Positions 43,998-53,188 of a stretch of DNA of 64,000 nt are shown here, one piece after another. The position numbers and the translations under genes were made by a program. How positions within the stretch are numbered: the first letter of the stretch is position 1; each line of letters starts with the position of its first letter. Source of the DNA: Lysinibacillus sp. KCTC 33748 (GTDB lineage Bacteria; Bacillota; Bacilli; Bacillales_A; Planococcaceae); NCBI RefSeq assembly GCF_002237755.1, contig NZ_MWSJ01000003.1, forward strand, positions 310,001 to 374,000, read 5' to 3'. The notes under the pieces were generated by a model. The model saw nothing but the letters and a program-made list of their open reading frames with translations. It searched no databases and was not told where the DNA came from.

Positions 43998-44163
43998 GTC
44001 CTTTTTTATCTGGCATTAACTGCTATAGAATACTGATGGAGACAAATAACGAATAGGGGACGATAAAAACCCCACTGATTTATAATTTCTATATAACAGG
44101 GGGTTAATATAAAGGCAAAAATAAGCTTTGGATATAAGATGATGTCCATACTCTTTCAAAAAA

Positions 44164-44649
44164 TCATAATGTTTTTACTTGCTCAATCTTTAATCCGAAA
44201 ATTTGAGGCGGTTCAATCTTGTTCATTTGTAAGTATGAAGAGATTTGCCCACGATGATGGATTTCATGTTCGGGAATGGACATAAGTATTCTCCAAGCAC
44301 TAACTTCATGACCATGAAGGATTAAAACCTTTTTTGACAATATATCATTGCCGATTTTCAGTAAACCCTCTGTTAATTTAACTTGGCATGACTCTAAATA
44401 ATTTGAAATATCCTCAAGAGAAGTCCCCATACTAGTATCATGTCCTGCATACGTCCACGAACCATGTTCAAATATACCAAGAAACATCAAACGAGCTGAT
44501 GCAATATGTCGCAATAAATCACCTATAGAAAATTTATCTTCTGAAGGTTTCCAATCTAAAAGTTCTTCATTTATTACCTTTACATATTGTATCGTTCGTT
44601 TATGAACGCCCTCTAAATATTTTACATATTCCTCAATGTCATGAATCAT
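44164..44649 (-). CDS. DinB family protein
   Basis: 161 residues, four-helix DinB/YfiT fold. Putative metal-binding histidines are His48 (GDLLRHIASARL) and the pair in EHEIHHRGQISSYLQ at about 127-141. Members include bacillithiol transferases and many proteins of unknown role. No operon partner. Confidence 0.87.
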   Translation of the reverse strand: MIHDIEEYVKYLEGVHKRTIQYVKVINEELLDWKPSEDKFSIGDLLRHIASARLMFLGIFEHGSWTYAGHDTSMGTSLEDISNYLESCQVKLTEGLLKIGNDILSKKVLILHGHEVSAWRILMSIPEHEIHHRGQISSYLQMNKIEPPQIFGLKIEQVKTL

Positions 44650-44808
44650 GTCTTCACTCTCCGTTTTTTTCTGACTTTTATTACTTATATACTTATTTTT
44701 TTGAAATTATTTTCTTGGAAATTTAAATAATAGGAATGGTTAATGTAAATATTGTTCCTACATTTTTGCTTACTTTTAAGAGAATTGAACGCTCTTTTCT
44801 TAAGGAAT

Positions 44809-45516
44809 TTATCTCCTTTTTCGATTCGAAAGAAGGAAGAACAACATGATGACAAAGGCCGAATAGGTGAAGATCCAAGTAAATTGCCAATAAAAACTGT
44901 TAGGGATTGATTTAATGGAGTCTTCTGAGCCCATCATTTCTAATGAAAGGCGGACAGGGGGAAGTAACCAAATAAGTCCTTTGATCTGAAGAATTGTTTC
45001 TTTTAAAGTAGCAATGACGACAGAAACAATTAAGATGCCAAGTACACCCCACCAAGTATTTTGTTTATTTTTAACGAGTTCTCTCGTAAATATAGCTGAA
45101 AGTGCAATCGCTAGTACAGCTAAACTAAAATGTGAGAGGAATCCTAGTAATTGATGTATAAATCTTGGTTTTTCTCCAAAGGCGCCAATAAGAGTAGGGT
45201 AGACTACTGATACAAAGCTTAAGAAAAAACCAATGAGTACACAAATTATAAAAATTCCTAAATTATAGTGTGTTCGACTTTTGGCATGAAGTGTTGTTAT
45301 TACTTTTTGTCCTTCATCTTCCGCGTGAAATAGTGTAATTGTAAACCACCCCATTAGAAAAAATAGAATGATAGCTGTAAACGAATAACTATCTAATATT
45401 GGATTTGGTACAAAAGTATAATTAACAACAAGACATAATATGAAAATTGAAAAAGGTGGAACGTATTGATAGGTTCTTAAATAATTAATAAATTGATAAC
45501 GTAATAAACTAGTCAT
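44809..45516 (-). CDS. ABC-2-type permease of exporter 1
   Basis: 235 residues with six hydrophobic segments and a basic end (SNRKRR). Lies 21 bp downstream of the ATPase gene at 45538 with AGGAAG before its start. No close family signature; acts as the membrane partner of that ATPase by position. Substrate unknown. Confidence 0.78.
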   Translation of the reverse strand: MTSLLRYQFINYLRTYQYVPPFSIFILCLVVNYTFVPNPILDSYSFTAIILFFLMGWFTITLFHAEDEGQKVITTLHAKSRTHYNLGIFIICVLIGFFLSFVSVVYPTLIGAFGEKPRFIHQLLGFLSHFSLAVLAIALSAIFTRELVKNKQNTWWGVLGILIVSVVIATLKETILQIKGLIWLLPPVRLSLEMMGSEDSIKSIPNSFYWQFTWIFTYSAFVIMLFFLLSNRKRR

Positions 45517-45537
45517 ATCGGCGTCTATTCTTCCTCA

Positions 45538-46416
45538 TTAAAAATGGGTATAGAATTGTTCCTCCTTTTCATTGATCGGGATTAATTGTTTAATTGAGGT
45601 TTTTTTGTGTAGTAGCTCTAATAATACTCGGTCTGTTTCCGCGGCCTTAATAATGGTGATAACCTCATAACAACCGTTGTCTAAAAGATTTTGTTGTTGA
45701 ATTTCAAGAATGGGTAGCATGTCATCCAATAAATTCAAGCTTGAAATCTCAAAAATTAATTTATTTTCTAATGTATGACTCTTATGTAATGAATCAGTTT
45801 GATTGACTTTGTTATTTTGAATAACAAGAACGGTATCAACAAGATGTTGAAGTAATTTTGGTTCGTGACATGTTAAAACGATACTTATCCCTTTAGCCTT
45901 TAATATCGAAAGGGTTTCTTCTAAATCACTTTGGGCTTTAGGATCAAGTCCTGATAGTGGCTCATCTAAGATTAGCAGGTCTGTGTCTTCAAGCATTGCC
46001 TGCATAATCATAACCTTTTGTTTCATACCTTTAGAAAAGTTAACAATCCGAATGTTTCGAGCTTCCTGTAAATGAAATAATTCAAGTAACTCATTTATTT
46101 TTTGCTGTAGTTGTTTTTTGGTCATGCCTCGAATACGGCCCATATGATAAAGATATTCTTCTGGCGTAAATAAAATATGTGAAGGGGTCACTTCTGGCAC
46201 ATAGCCAATTTTTAATGATTGTCGATGCTTCACAATAGAACCACTGTCAGCGTCAACTAATTCCGCAATAATTTTTAGAAGGGTACTCTTACCTGCTCCA
46301 TTTTTTCCTACAATAGCTATAATTTGATTAGCGTAAATAGAAAATGTAGCATGTTCTAAGATTTTTTTACCTCTATACTGTTTAGAAATGTTCTGTATTT
46401 CCATAATCGTATTCAT
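45538..46416 (-). CDS. ABC transporter ATPase of exporter 1
   Basis: 292 residues: Walker A GKNGAGKST, signature NFSKGMKQKVMIMQAM, Walker B LLILDEPLSGLDP, switch His in LTCHEP. The C-terminal 80 residues are an accessory domain typical of export-type ATPases. AAAGGTG precedes the ATG at 46416. Forms an efflux pump with the downstream permease. Confidence 0.9.
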   Translation of the reverse strand: MNTIMEIQNISKQYRGKKILEHATFSIYANQIIAIVGKNGAGKSTLLKIIAELVDADSGSIVKHRQSLKIGYVPEVTPSHILFTPEEYLYHMGRIRGMTKKQLQQKINELLELFHLQEARNIRIVNFSKGMKQKVMIMQAMLEDTDLLILDEPLSGLDPKAQSDLEETLSILKAKGISIVLTCHEPKLLQHLVDTVLVIQNNKVNQTDSLHKSHTLENKLIFEISSLNLLDDMLPILEIQQQNLLDNGCYEVITIIKAAETDRVLLELLHKKTSIKQLIPINEKEEQFYTHF

Positions 46417-46597
46417 CTTTACACACCTTTATTTTTAGGCTTTTTATTATAAGTCATTTTCGTTTCTATATGTCCGTACTTACGAAACTTTAGACCATTA
46501 TCTGTAAAATAAGTATAGATGAATACTAGTACTTTTGTTAATAGAAATTTGGAGTTATTTTCTAATTTTATGTATAAGTTTCCCACCTTTGTAACAG

Positions 46598-46730
46598 GGG
46601 ATGATTTCCGTTCCGGCTGGGCGCTTTGTCGCTGTCGCTTCGCTTCCGCACAGAGCAAAGCTTTCTGGGGACGTCCAGCCGGAACGAAGTTCAACTTATG
46701 TTCATGGCATGCGTTTTAATAAACGTCATT
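46598..46730. repeat. Dispersed repeat R1, copy D
   Basis: GGGGATGATTTCCGTTCCGG, GCGCTTTGTCGCTGTCGCTT and GGCATGCGTTTTAATAAACG blocks match copies A-C; the centre is missing as in copy C. A long reading frame through it is not a gene. Confidence 0.82.
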
Positions 46731-46759
46731 GCCAACATTTTTGTGAAAGGCCAGTCAGT

Positions 46760-46794
46760 AAAAAAGGCTCTGCCTAATGTTTGAGCAGAACCTT
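46760..46794 (-). terminator. Terminator displaced from exporter 2
   Basis: AAGGCTCTGC pairs with GCAGAACCTT (46764-46773/46785-46794) and reads into T on the minus strand, 280 bp beyond the end of exporter 2, with a repeat lying between. Confidence 0.65.
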
Positions 46795-46906
46795 ATGATT
46801 ACAGGTGTGTTGATTGGGTGAAAATGGGTTTTCTATTGAACGAAGAAAAGGATTTTTTGTTGCTGTTTTGCTAATATACCTCCCATTTTTAACTGATTGT
46901 AGCGTA

Positions 46907-47005
46907 GGGCTACTCGACTCCCGCGGGAAAGCGAGACAGACGACCCTGCACGGAGCACAGCGGAGGAAGCGGCTCGACGCTCGCCCGCAGGAAAGCGAGT
47001 AGCCC
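46907..47005. repeat. GC-rich palindrome-ended repeat R3
   Basis: Begins GGGCTACTCG (46907-46916) and ends CGAGTAGCCC (46996-47005). Inside are CGGGAAAGCGAG and GCAGGAAAGCGAG, CCTGCACGGAGC and GGAGGAAGCGGCTC. It resembles a widespread Bacillaceae intergenic repeat with CTCCCGCGGGAAAGCGAG-type ends (from memory). Nothing else is seen in 46795-47073. Confidence 0.75.
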
Positions 47006-47073
47006 GTAGCGGAAATAAGAGCCTTCTAAATTAATTCGGGTGAAAAAAAGGTTAACCAACGCACTTTTTTTGA

Positions 47074-48090
47074 TTATAATGATCGATATTTTTTGAGACT
47101 TACAATATTTAATGTAATAAATACAAGAGCGAAACAAGCAAGAATCGCTAAGTCGGCTAGAATCTCACTAAAGGTATATCCTTTATACATAACCCCATTC
47201 AACGCGTCAGCGGCATAGTATAGTGGCATAATTCGACCTATATTTTGTAGCCACTCCACCATATTATCCAGTGGGAAAATACCTGAAAAGAAAATTTGCG
47301 GCACAATGACAAGCGGGATAAATTGCATCATTTGAAACTCTGAAGCGGCAAAACTTGATAACAGAGCTCCTAATGATAATGAAACAAGTGCAACAACAAT
47401 ATTGATTAGTAGCACAAGCCAAATGGAGCCAACGTGTACAATATCAAGGACATAAACCCCGAATAGCACAATAATAATTGTTTGAATAAAAGCAAACAAT
47501 CCATAACCAATCATATAACCAGCGACAATTTCAGAACGTTTAATCGGTGTCGCTAGTAAGCGTTCCAAAGTCCCAGAAGTTCGTTCTTTTAACAACGCTA
47601 TACCTGTAATTAAAAAGACGAAAAAGAATACAAAGAAGCCTGTTAGCATCGGGCTGAAAATATCAAAAATAGCGGTATTTTCATCGCCATATACATAATC
47701 AGTTTTCAACTTCATCATGGCAGATTGTTCGGGCTGTAAAACCTGAGAAAGCTTCATCTTTAAAGCCTTAGCTGTTGAAGGATCATCATTTAATAATGTG
47801 AGCTTCAATTGAGTTTGCTGAAAAGCTAGCCAGCCATCATAATTTTCTTCTTTTAGACTGGCAATAGAAAAATCATTTTTTTCGATAACATGAAAATCCG
47901 CATCTTCAAGCTTTTCAATTATTGAAGCAGGTCCATTTGATACGACTAGTGTCATGTCAGGTTCGTTACTATTAAAAACAAAATACATTAACGAAAGCAC
48001 AAGAAGAGGGGCAAAAAATAATAAGCCAAGTGTACGTTTATCACGTATCATTTGCTGCATAATTCTAGTAACAATTGCACCGATTCTCAT
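47074..48090 (-). CDS. ABC-2-type permease of exporter 2
   Basis: 338 residues. One N-terminal helix, a large extracytoplasmic loop (about 45-165), then five helices, the layout of YhiH/LnrM-type ABC-2 permeases. The segment LLKERTSGTLERLLATPIKRSEIVAGY is the conserved coupling region. Start overlaps the ATPase stop by four bases (ATGA). Probably exports drugs or peptides. Confidence 0.88.
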   Translation of the reverse strand: MRIGAIVTRIMQQMIRDKRTLGLLFFAPLLVLSLMYFVFNSNEPDMTLVVSNGPASIIEKLEDADFHVIEKNDFSIASLKEENYDGWLAFQQTQLKLTLLNDDPSTAKALKMKLSQVLQPEQSAMMKLKTDYVYGDENTAIFDIFSPMLTGFFVFFFVFLITGIALLKERTSGTLERLLATPIKRSEIVAGYMIGYGLFAFIQTIIIVLFGVYVLDIVHVGSIWLVLLINIVVALVSLSLGALLSSFAASEFQMMQFIPLVIVPQIFFSGIFPLDNMVEWLQNIGRIMPLYYAADALNGVMYKGYTFSEILADLAILACFALVFITLNIVSLKKYRSL

Positions 48091-48815
48091 AGTGCTTCAC
48101 CTCCTGCTTTTAAAAACACTTCATCAAAATCCTTTGCTTGATAATGAGCCTTCAATTCATGAGGTGTTCCATGCGCGATAATATGACCATTACGTAGCAT
48201 AGCTAGCTGGTCACAGCGCTCTGCTTCATCCATTGCATGTGTCGTTACTAAAATTGTTTTATGCTCATCGTTTTTTAGACGAATTAACTCCTGCCAAATT
48301 TCTTTTTTCAATACGGGATCAATCCCAACAGTTGGCTCATCTAAAATTAACAACTTGGGATTTTGGATAAGGGCAATTGCAAGGGATAATCTCCGTTTCA
48401 TCCCCCCAGAATAATTCAACACTTTAGTATTTAAATCATCCGTTAAATGAACAAGGCTTGCAGCATAATTGACACGCTCCGTACGTTCTTTTTTGGATAA
48501 TCGATAAAGCTTAGCAAAAAAATGGAGATTCTCTTCACCGGTTAAATCCAAATACAGTGCATCAGATTGTGCCATATAACCGATATCCGTCAGTAATTGC
48601 TTATGGGGGACTGTATGATTTAACACTTGAATATGACCATTATCGGGCTTGATCATTCCCATAATCATTTTAATTAACGTCGTTTTTCCACAGCCTGAAG
48701 GGCCAAGTAAGCCAATAAGCTGTCCCTTAGGAATTTCTAAGGAAAGCGGGGCAATTACTTGTTTTTGGTGAAACTTTTTTTCTATGGAGTTTAATGAAAT
48801 TGCATTGTTTCCCAT
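48087..48815 (-). CDS. ABC transporter ATPase of exporter 2
   Basis: 242 residues: Walker A GPSGCGKTT, signature NYSGGMKRRLSLAIAL, Walker B LLILDEPTVGIDP, switch His in VTTHAMDEAERCD. Drug-export ATPase group. GGAGAG precedes the ATG at 48815. First gene of the pair with the ABC-2 permease. Confidence 0.92.
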   Translation of the reverse strand: MGNNAISLNSIEKKFHQKQVIAPLSLEIPKGQLIGLLGPSGCGKTTLIKMIMGMIKPDNGHIQVLNHTVPHKQLLTDIGYMAQSDALYLDLTGEENLHFFAKLYRLSKKERTERVNYAASLVHLTDDLNTKVLNYSGGMKRRLSLAIALIQNPKLLILDEPTVGIDPVLKKEIWQELIRLKNDEHKTILVTTHAMDEAERCDQLAMLRNGHIIAHGTPHELKAHYQAKDFDEVFLKAGGEAL

Positions 48816-48911
48816 ATATCCATCTCTCCTTTACTGAACACAGTGTTGATACCTGAAATTTTAAGGCAGTGAATGGGGAATTACAATAAACAAATAACTA
48901 AAAAGTGTTAA

Positions 48912-49423
48912 CTGACTACTCCCACAGCTAAAGCAGTGGGGTTCTTATATACTTAAGAGAAGCGTCACAAAGCTCTCCACAGATCATGTCCTGTGTACAA
49001 CATCTTTGATTTATCTTCTGTTCTATAAGACTTTCTTATTTACACAACCGATGTTGTGTTGACAATAAGTATTAACGAAGGCAGGTAGCTCTACCTACGG
49101 AGGAATACCCCTACTTGATTTTGGATACCCATGCTAAGAGGGAATGTTTTCTTTACTTGTCTTAAGTCTTCTATATGTTGATTGTGCAACGCTAAAAAGG
49201 TAGTAAACGTTTTATGACATAAGTCTCGATTCGTTTGTTGTAAATTTGGTTCACTATTCATCAGTAAAAACGCACTGTATAAATCTCGTTGTACGAGATG
49301 AATGCCAATTTGACACCAACGTTGAAGGAGTTTTTTCTTTTCATAACTGTCTGTCACATGGTTGTACTGACTGGCTCTAAAAGTTGTTTTTTTCTGAATA
49401 TTCATAATATACAATATAATCAT
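48912..49423 (-). mobile_element. Remnant of IS200/IS605-group element with TnpB tail
   Basis: The right end is recognisable: on the minus strand the unit closes with a hairpin CCCAC-A-GCT-AA-AGC-A-GTGGG (48921-48940), the style of IS605-group ends. Between it and the tnpB fragment lie further hairpins, including ACACAAC/GTTGTGT and GGTAG/CTACC, where such elements encode their omega (reRNA) guide. The left part is missing. A perfect 13-bp inverted repeat at 49468-49493 could be the other end. Confidence 0.7.
49091..49423 (-). pseudogene. TnpB-family C-terminal fragment
   Basis: 110 codons matching only the tail of IS1341/TnpB-type nucleases of Bacilli: FRASQYNHVTDSYEKKKLLQRW, then VQRDLYSAFLLMNSEPNLQQ, where the Asp corresponds to the third RuvC catalytic residue, and a Lys-rich end. 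Full proteins are about 370 or more residues, so three quarters are lost. No ribosome binding site at its first Met. Confidence 0.78.
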
Positions 49424-49467
49424 ATGTTCTATAAAGAAAAAAGCACTCCATTCCTCCCACCTCTGAA

Positions 49468-49493
49468 GAATTGGGCTTCCGGAAGCTCAATTC
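49468..49493. repeat. Perfect no-loop inverted repeat
   Basis: GAATTGGGCTTCC followed directly by GGAAGCTCAATTC, one G-T pair. Lies beyond the tnpB fragment; possible left end of the lost element. The rest of 49494-49728 is AT-rich with no feature. Confidence 0.5.
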
Positions 49494-49728
49494 TGTGATT
49501 TTGAATTTCAACAGATTACCTAGTCCAAACAAATTCATAGTACATAGTAGCTATAATCATTAAATTCAATGAGTAATAGTGCAGTTTTTAACAACTAAGG
49601 GTGTATACCGCCTAAAAATTTTAAAAAATAACTATTTTACTAAATTAGATTGTTGGAAATTAATAAAAAAGACCCGATAAATAAGGTAAATGCTGTAATG
49701 ACTACTACTTTTTGAACTTGTTGTAATT

Positions 49729-49764
49729 ATTGAGGTAACCATTGAGGTAACCATTGAGGTAATC
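49729..49764. repeat. Three tandem 12-bp repeats before tetR-type gene
   Basis: ATTGAGGTAACC, ATTGAGGTAACC, ATTGAGGTAATC in direct tandem. They lie 58 bp before the regulator start and could be its operator or a slippage-prone spacer. Confidence 0.6.
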
Positions 49765-49822
49765 ATCTAACAACATGGCTAAATACTAACGGAATAAAGT
49801 GATAATACAATGGGGGTTCTAA

Positions 49823-50422
49823 ATGTCTATTCACGATATCATGAATTTTGAAACGAAACGAGCTATAAAACTTGCATTACTTGTACAAATAGAGAAAGTA
49901 GGTTTTGAGCGAGTAACAGTAAAAAACCTAGCTATTACTGCAAATATTAATCGAGGAACTTTTTATCTACATTATAAAGATAAATTTGAAGTGATGGAGG
50001 ATTTGCAGCAGGAATTATTAAGTGGACTAGAGAGCTATGTAAAAAACGTTCAACCACTAGATGCTTTTCACTCGATAAAAATAGGCCAACTATATCAGCC
50101 ATTTATTGCAGTATTTCAATTTATTAAAGAGCATGCAAGAGCTTTTCGAATTATTTTAGGAGAGCAAGGGAGCCCCGCCTTTAACAGGAGAATGAAGAAA
50201 GTTTTTAGTAATCATATTTTGGATAGAATCTCTGTGATTCGAGAAGAAGGGCTTGACCCAGAGTTTCTACAATACTTTGAGGCTTTTTTAACTTCCGCGA
50301 TTTTAGGTGTTATTCAGGAGTGGTTACGCAGTGGAGATGAGAATTTAAACGTGGAGGAGTTAGCCATGATTCATTTTAGGTTATTGCGCTTCCTTGGTAA
50401 TTTGGCATCTTTGCAGCAATGA
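49823..50422 (+). CDS. TetR family transcriptional regulator
   Basis: 199 residues with GGGGG near the start. N-terminal TetR helix-turn-helix (FERVTVKNLAITANINRGTFYLHYKDKFEVMEDL) at about 29-63; C-terminal all-helical ligand domain of the YfiR-like type. Convergent with the truncated exporter 3 genes and next to exporter 2, either of which it may have controlled. Confidence 0.9.
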   Translation: MSIHDIMNFETKRAIKLALLVQIEKVGFERVTVKNLAITANINRGTFYLHYKDKFEVMEDLQQELLSGLESYVKNVQPLDAFHSIKIGQLYQPFIAVFQFIKEHARAFRIILGEQGSPAFNRRMKKVFSNHILDRISVIREEGLDPEFLQYFEAFLTSAILGVIQEWLRSGDENLNVEELAMIHFRLLRFLGNLASLQQ

Positions 50423-50490
50423 GTTTTTATATTCCTAAGTTTAAGAATCTGCTTGCTACAAGATAAGCAAGCAGATTCTGACGTTTAGCT

Positions 50491-51216
50491 TTACAAATGC
50501 AAATCACGTTTAACAAAAACATGAATAGCTAGCATATAGCATAACAGCCCAATTACAAACAATGCTCCTAGCATCCAAATGGACGAGCTATTTTGAGCCA
50601 TTAATTTTTCAGGTGCAAACAATGAGTAAATGGTGAAGTACTTAAGCTTTTCTAAAGAACCACCCATATTACTAAGTGCTTGAATTAAATAAAAAAGAAT
50701 AGGAATTCCTGTACTATATGCATAAGAGGTTCTTAAATCTTTGCTACTGCAGGATACTAAAAAGCAGTAGCCACTAATGGCAAAGTGTAAGAAAAAAAGA
50801 CCGATATTTAATGTCAAAAAAGCACTTAAATCCAGTTCATTTGGAAATAGAATCCCTGAAAATAAGATGGCTATTAAAGTTGTTACCGTGAGCAGTATAA
50901 AGATACTGGCAACCAAAAAAAATGCTTGCGTGAAGACAATTTTAAAACGTGTATTCGGTGTTGCAATTAAGTATGCCATGGAACCATTATCGATATAGCC
51001 CATCATTAGTTTATTTGCCAACATAATAATAAAGACTAACGGCAAAACAAGTAATAAAAATCCATATAAATAAGTAGATAGAAATTCAATTAACGAATTG
51101 CCTATGTTACTCATCCCAAATGCTGACATCAATTCTGGCATTGTTTCAGTAAGCTTATTAAGAGTATTGCTCATTTCAGGGTTATACATATAGACAATAC
51201 TAATGATATAGAGCAT
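50491..51216 (-). pseudogene. N-terminally truncated ABC-2 permease of exporter 3
   Basis: 241 codons with six hydrophobic segments (for example LSTYLYGFLLLVLPLVFIIML). Homologues begin about 25 residues earlier with a cytoplasmic stretch and first half of helix 1; here the frame starts inside that helix (MLYIISIVYMYNPEM), overlaps the ATPase frame by 17 bp and has no ribosome binding site. A deletion removed the junction of the two genes. The remaining permease might still be made by coupling, but probably is not functional. Confidence 0.65.
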
Positions 51217-51874
51217 TAATACAGCGAGAGTCAGCGATTGCTTCCGTCGCTACAATTTTGCCGGCATTAAGGATTGCTACACGGTCACAAGTTTTTTCAA
51301 TTTCTTCAATCATATGAGAGGACATGAATATGGTCGTTCCTTTTTCTTTTTCAGCTAAAATATAATCGATAAACTTTGTTTGTATAAGAGGATCTAATCC
51401 ACTTGTCGGTTCATCTAGAATGACTATCTCTGGGTTATGCATAAATGCGCAGATGAGACCTACTTTTTGCTTCATACCCTTCGACATTTTCTTAATAAGC
51501 CCAGTAGCATTTAATTCAAAGTATTGCATGAGTTCATGAGCTCTTGTTAAATCATTTAACCCTCGCATTTGGGCAATAAATTTGATGAATTGTTGTCCAG
51601 TCATTTTATCGATGAATGCAATTTCACCAGGTAAATAGCCTACGAATTTTTGAATTTCAGCTGTAGATTGGCGACAATCTAACCCATTAATAAAACACTG
51701 ACCTTGTGTCGGCTGTAAGAAGCCCATTAAGTGCCGAATTGTTGTAGATTTACCTGCACCATTGGGTCCTAAAAATCCGAACACTTCACCTTTTTCGATT
51801 TGTAAGTCCACATTCTGTACACTATAAAAATCTCCAAACTTTTTTGTTAGATTATTGACCTCAATCATTGCCAT
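51200..51874 (-). pseudogene. C-terminally truncated ABC ATPase of exporter 3
   Basis: 224 codons from the ATG at 51874, 8 bp behind AAGGGG. The nucleotide-binding domain is intact: Walker A GPNGAGKST, signature KMSKGMKQKVGLICAF, Walker B IVILDEPTSGLDP, SSHMIEE. The accessory C-terminal domain of this group (normally 60-70 more residues) is missing: after VAILNAGKIVATEAIADSR the frame ends with the unrelated CINALYH, created by fusion to the permease gene. Confidence 0.7.
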
Positions 51875-52058
51875 ACATTTCACCCCTTCGACTGTTCTTT
51901 ATAATGATTATAAGACTAATTTTCAAAAAATAAATTACTATAAAATGCAACTCTAAACAGTGGGGCTAAATGGCTGTGCGATATAAAAAAGAACATGAAT
52001 GGCTTCTTTAAAAAGACTCCATCATGTTCTACGCCAAGTGAGGGCAGCTTGAAGATAT

Positions 52059-52958
52059 TTATTCGCCATAATAATTATTCAGTGCTACTTCTAAACGTTC
52101 TTCTAGGTGCTTCGAAATATAACCCAACACAAATTGTTCTTTTTCCATCTCAATTTGGGAGGAACGAAAAAGTTTTCTGAAATAGCCTGCATTATTCTCT
52201 ATAGAATATTGCTGTAATGCTTCTGTCCGTAATGTCGACACAATTTCATTTTCAATATGACGCTCACGAATTTTTTGCACAATTTCCTTCACGCTATTCT
52301 CTTGCAGTTCTGAAATTTGTTTTTGTAAATTTTCGTTTACTAGCTTAAGCTCAGCTGTTTCTTTTTGAATTTCTTCTACTTGAAGGTCCGATTCAGAGGA
52401 TACTAATTGTATTTTTTGTGCGAGAAAATCTTGATTGATCGTCACTTGTAGGGCGCCATGTTCTTCGTCTGGGAGAATATTAAAAAGCCCAGTTTGAATC
52501 ATTTGCTGAAGCACATTTCCAAGAACATCAACCTTATTCGCTAAATCATCAGTACCCATAGTTGTTGCAGTTATTTGGTGTTTAATGAGTTGATCATTGT
52601 CATCAATTCCTAGTAAAAGCTTTAAGCCTTTGACGCGGTGTTCATCTTTTAGCAGTAAAATCATTCGAAGTCTTAAGATGGCAGGAAGGTTCAAACGAAT
52701 ATTAGTATTAGGGCTATTCGTAGCATTATCAAAAATATACTGTTCGAACGGTTTAATATAATAGCGAAGCATCGCATCCGTTATTTCAAACCAGCTAGCG
52801 ACTTCTGAAGTAGAATAATAATTTGTTTTCTCAATATGTGCTAAATAGCCGTCATTATAAAGTATTTCTTCTGAAGGTGTATTTTGTATTACGGCAAACA
52901 ATGGATCATGTTGTACCATTCCGAGTACCAATTCTTTTGCATTATTTAGTTTAAGCAT
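52059..52958 (-). CDS. MerR-like DNA-binding protein with long coiled coil
   Basis: 299 residues from the ATG at 52958 (a GTG at 52973 is an alternative; neither has a strong site). A helix-turn-helix of MerR style (YYSTSEVASWFEITDAMLRYYIKPFEQYIF) at about 47-76 is followed by a helical region LRLRMILLLKDEHRVKGLKLLLG, then a coiled coil at about 190-235 (EEIQKETAELKLVNENLQKQISELQ). I do not recognise a named family. Likely a cytoplasmic DNA-binding or nucleoid-associated regulator. Stands alone. Confidence 0.78.
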   Translation of the reverse strand: MLKLNNAKELVLGMVQHDPLFAVIQNTPSEEILYNDGYLAHIEKTNYYSTSEVASWFEITDAMLRYYIKPFEQYIFDNATNSPNTNIRLNLPAILRLRMILLLKDEHRVKGLKLLLGIDDNDQLIKHQITATTMGTDDLANKVDVLGNVLQQMIQTGLFNILPDEEHGALQVTINQDFLAQKIQLVSSESDLQVEEIQKETAELKLVNENLQKQISELQENSVKEIVQKIRERHIENEIVSTLRTEALQQYSIENNAGYFRKLFRSSQIEMEKEQFVLGYISKHLEERLEVALNNYYGE

Positions 52959-53094
52959 CCTTTCACACCCCACTTATTTTTCCGTATCAATTATTCCTTA
53001 TATAGGTTTCTATTCTATTGGAAGCAATTGTATGACTATTTTGTAAAGGAAATAATCATTAGAACCAATGACCAAACAACCTTTTTTTGGACTC

Positions 53095-53134
53095 TTAAGA
53101 AAAATTTAAGAAATCTCCTCGGAAATCTTTAAGA
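53095..53134. promoter_or_regulatory. TTAAGA direct repeats before methyltransferase-DedA operon
   Basis: TTAAGA at 53095, 53106 and 53129: an 11-bp step then about two turns. Typical layout for OmpR-family dimers; the two-component system at 54604-56806 is the obvious candidate. Confidence 0.55.
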
Positions 53135-53188
53135 AATGCTCTTTATATTAAAAGTATTCAAATAATACTTTGATCGGGGAGAAAATGT

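Noticed and set aside
46419..46694. 91-codon minus-strand frame after exporter 1 ATPase
   Set aside because: Half of it is R1 copy D; no ribosome binding site and no family.
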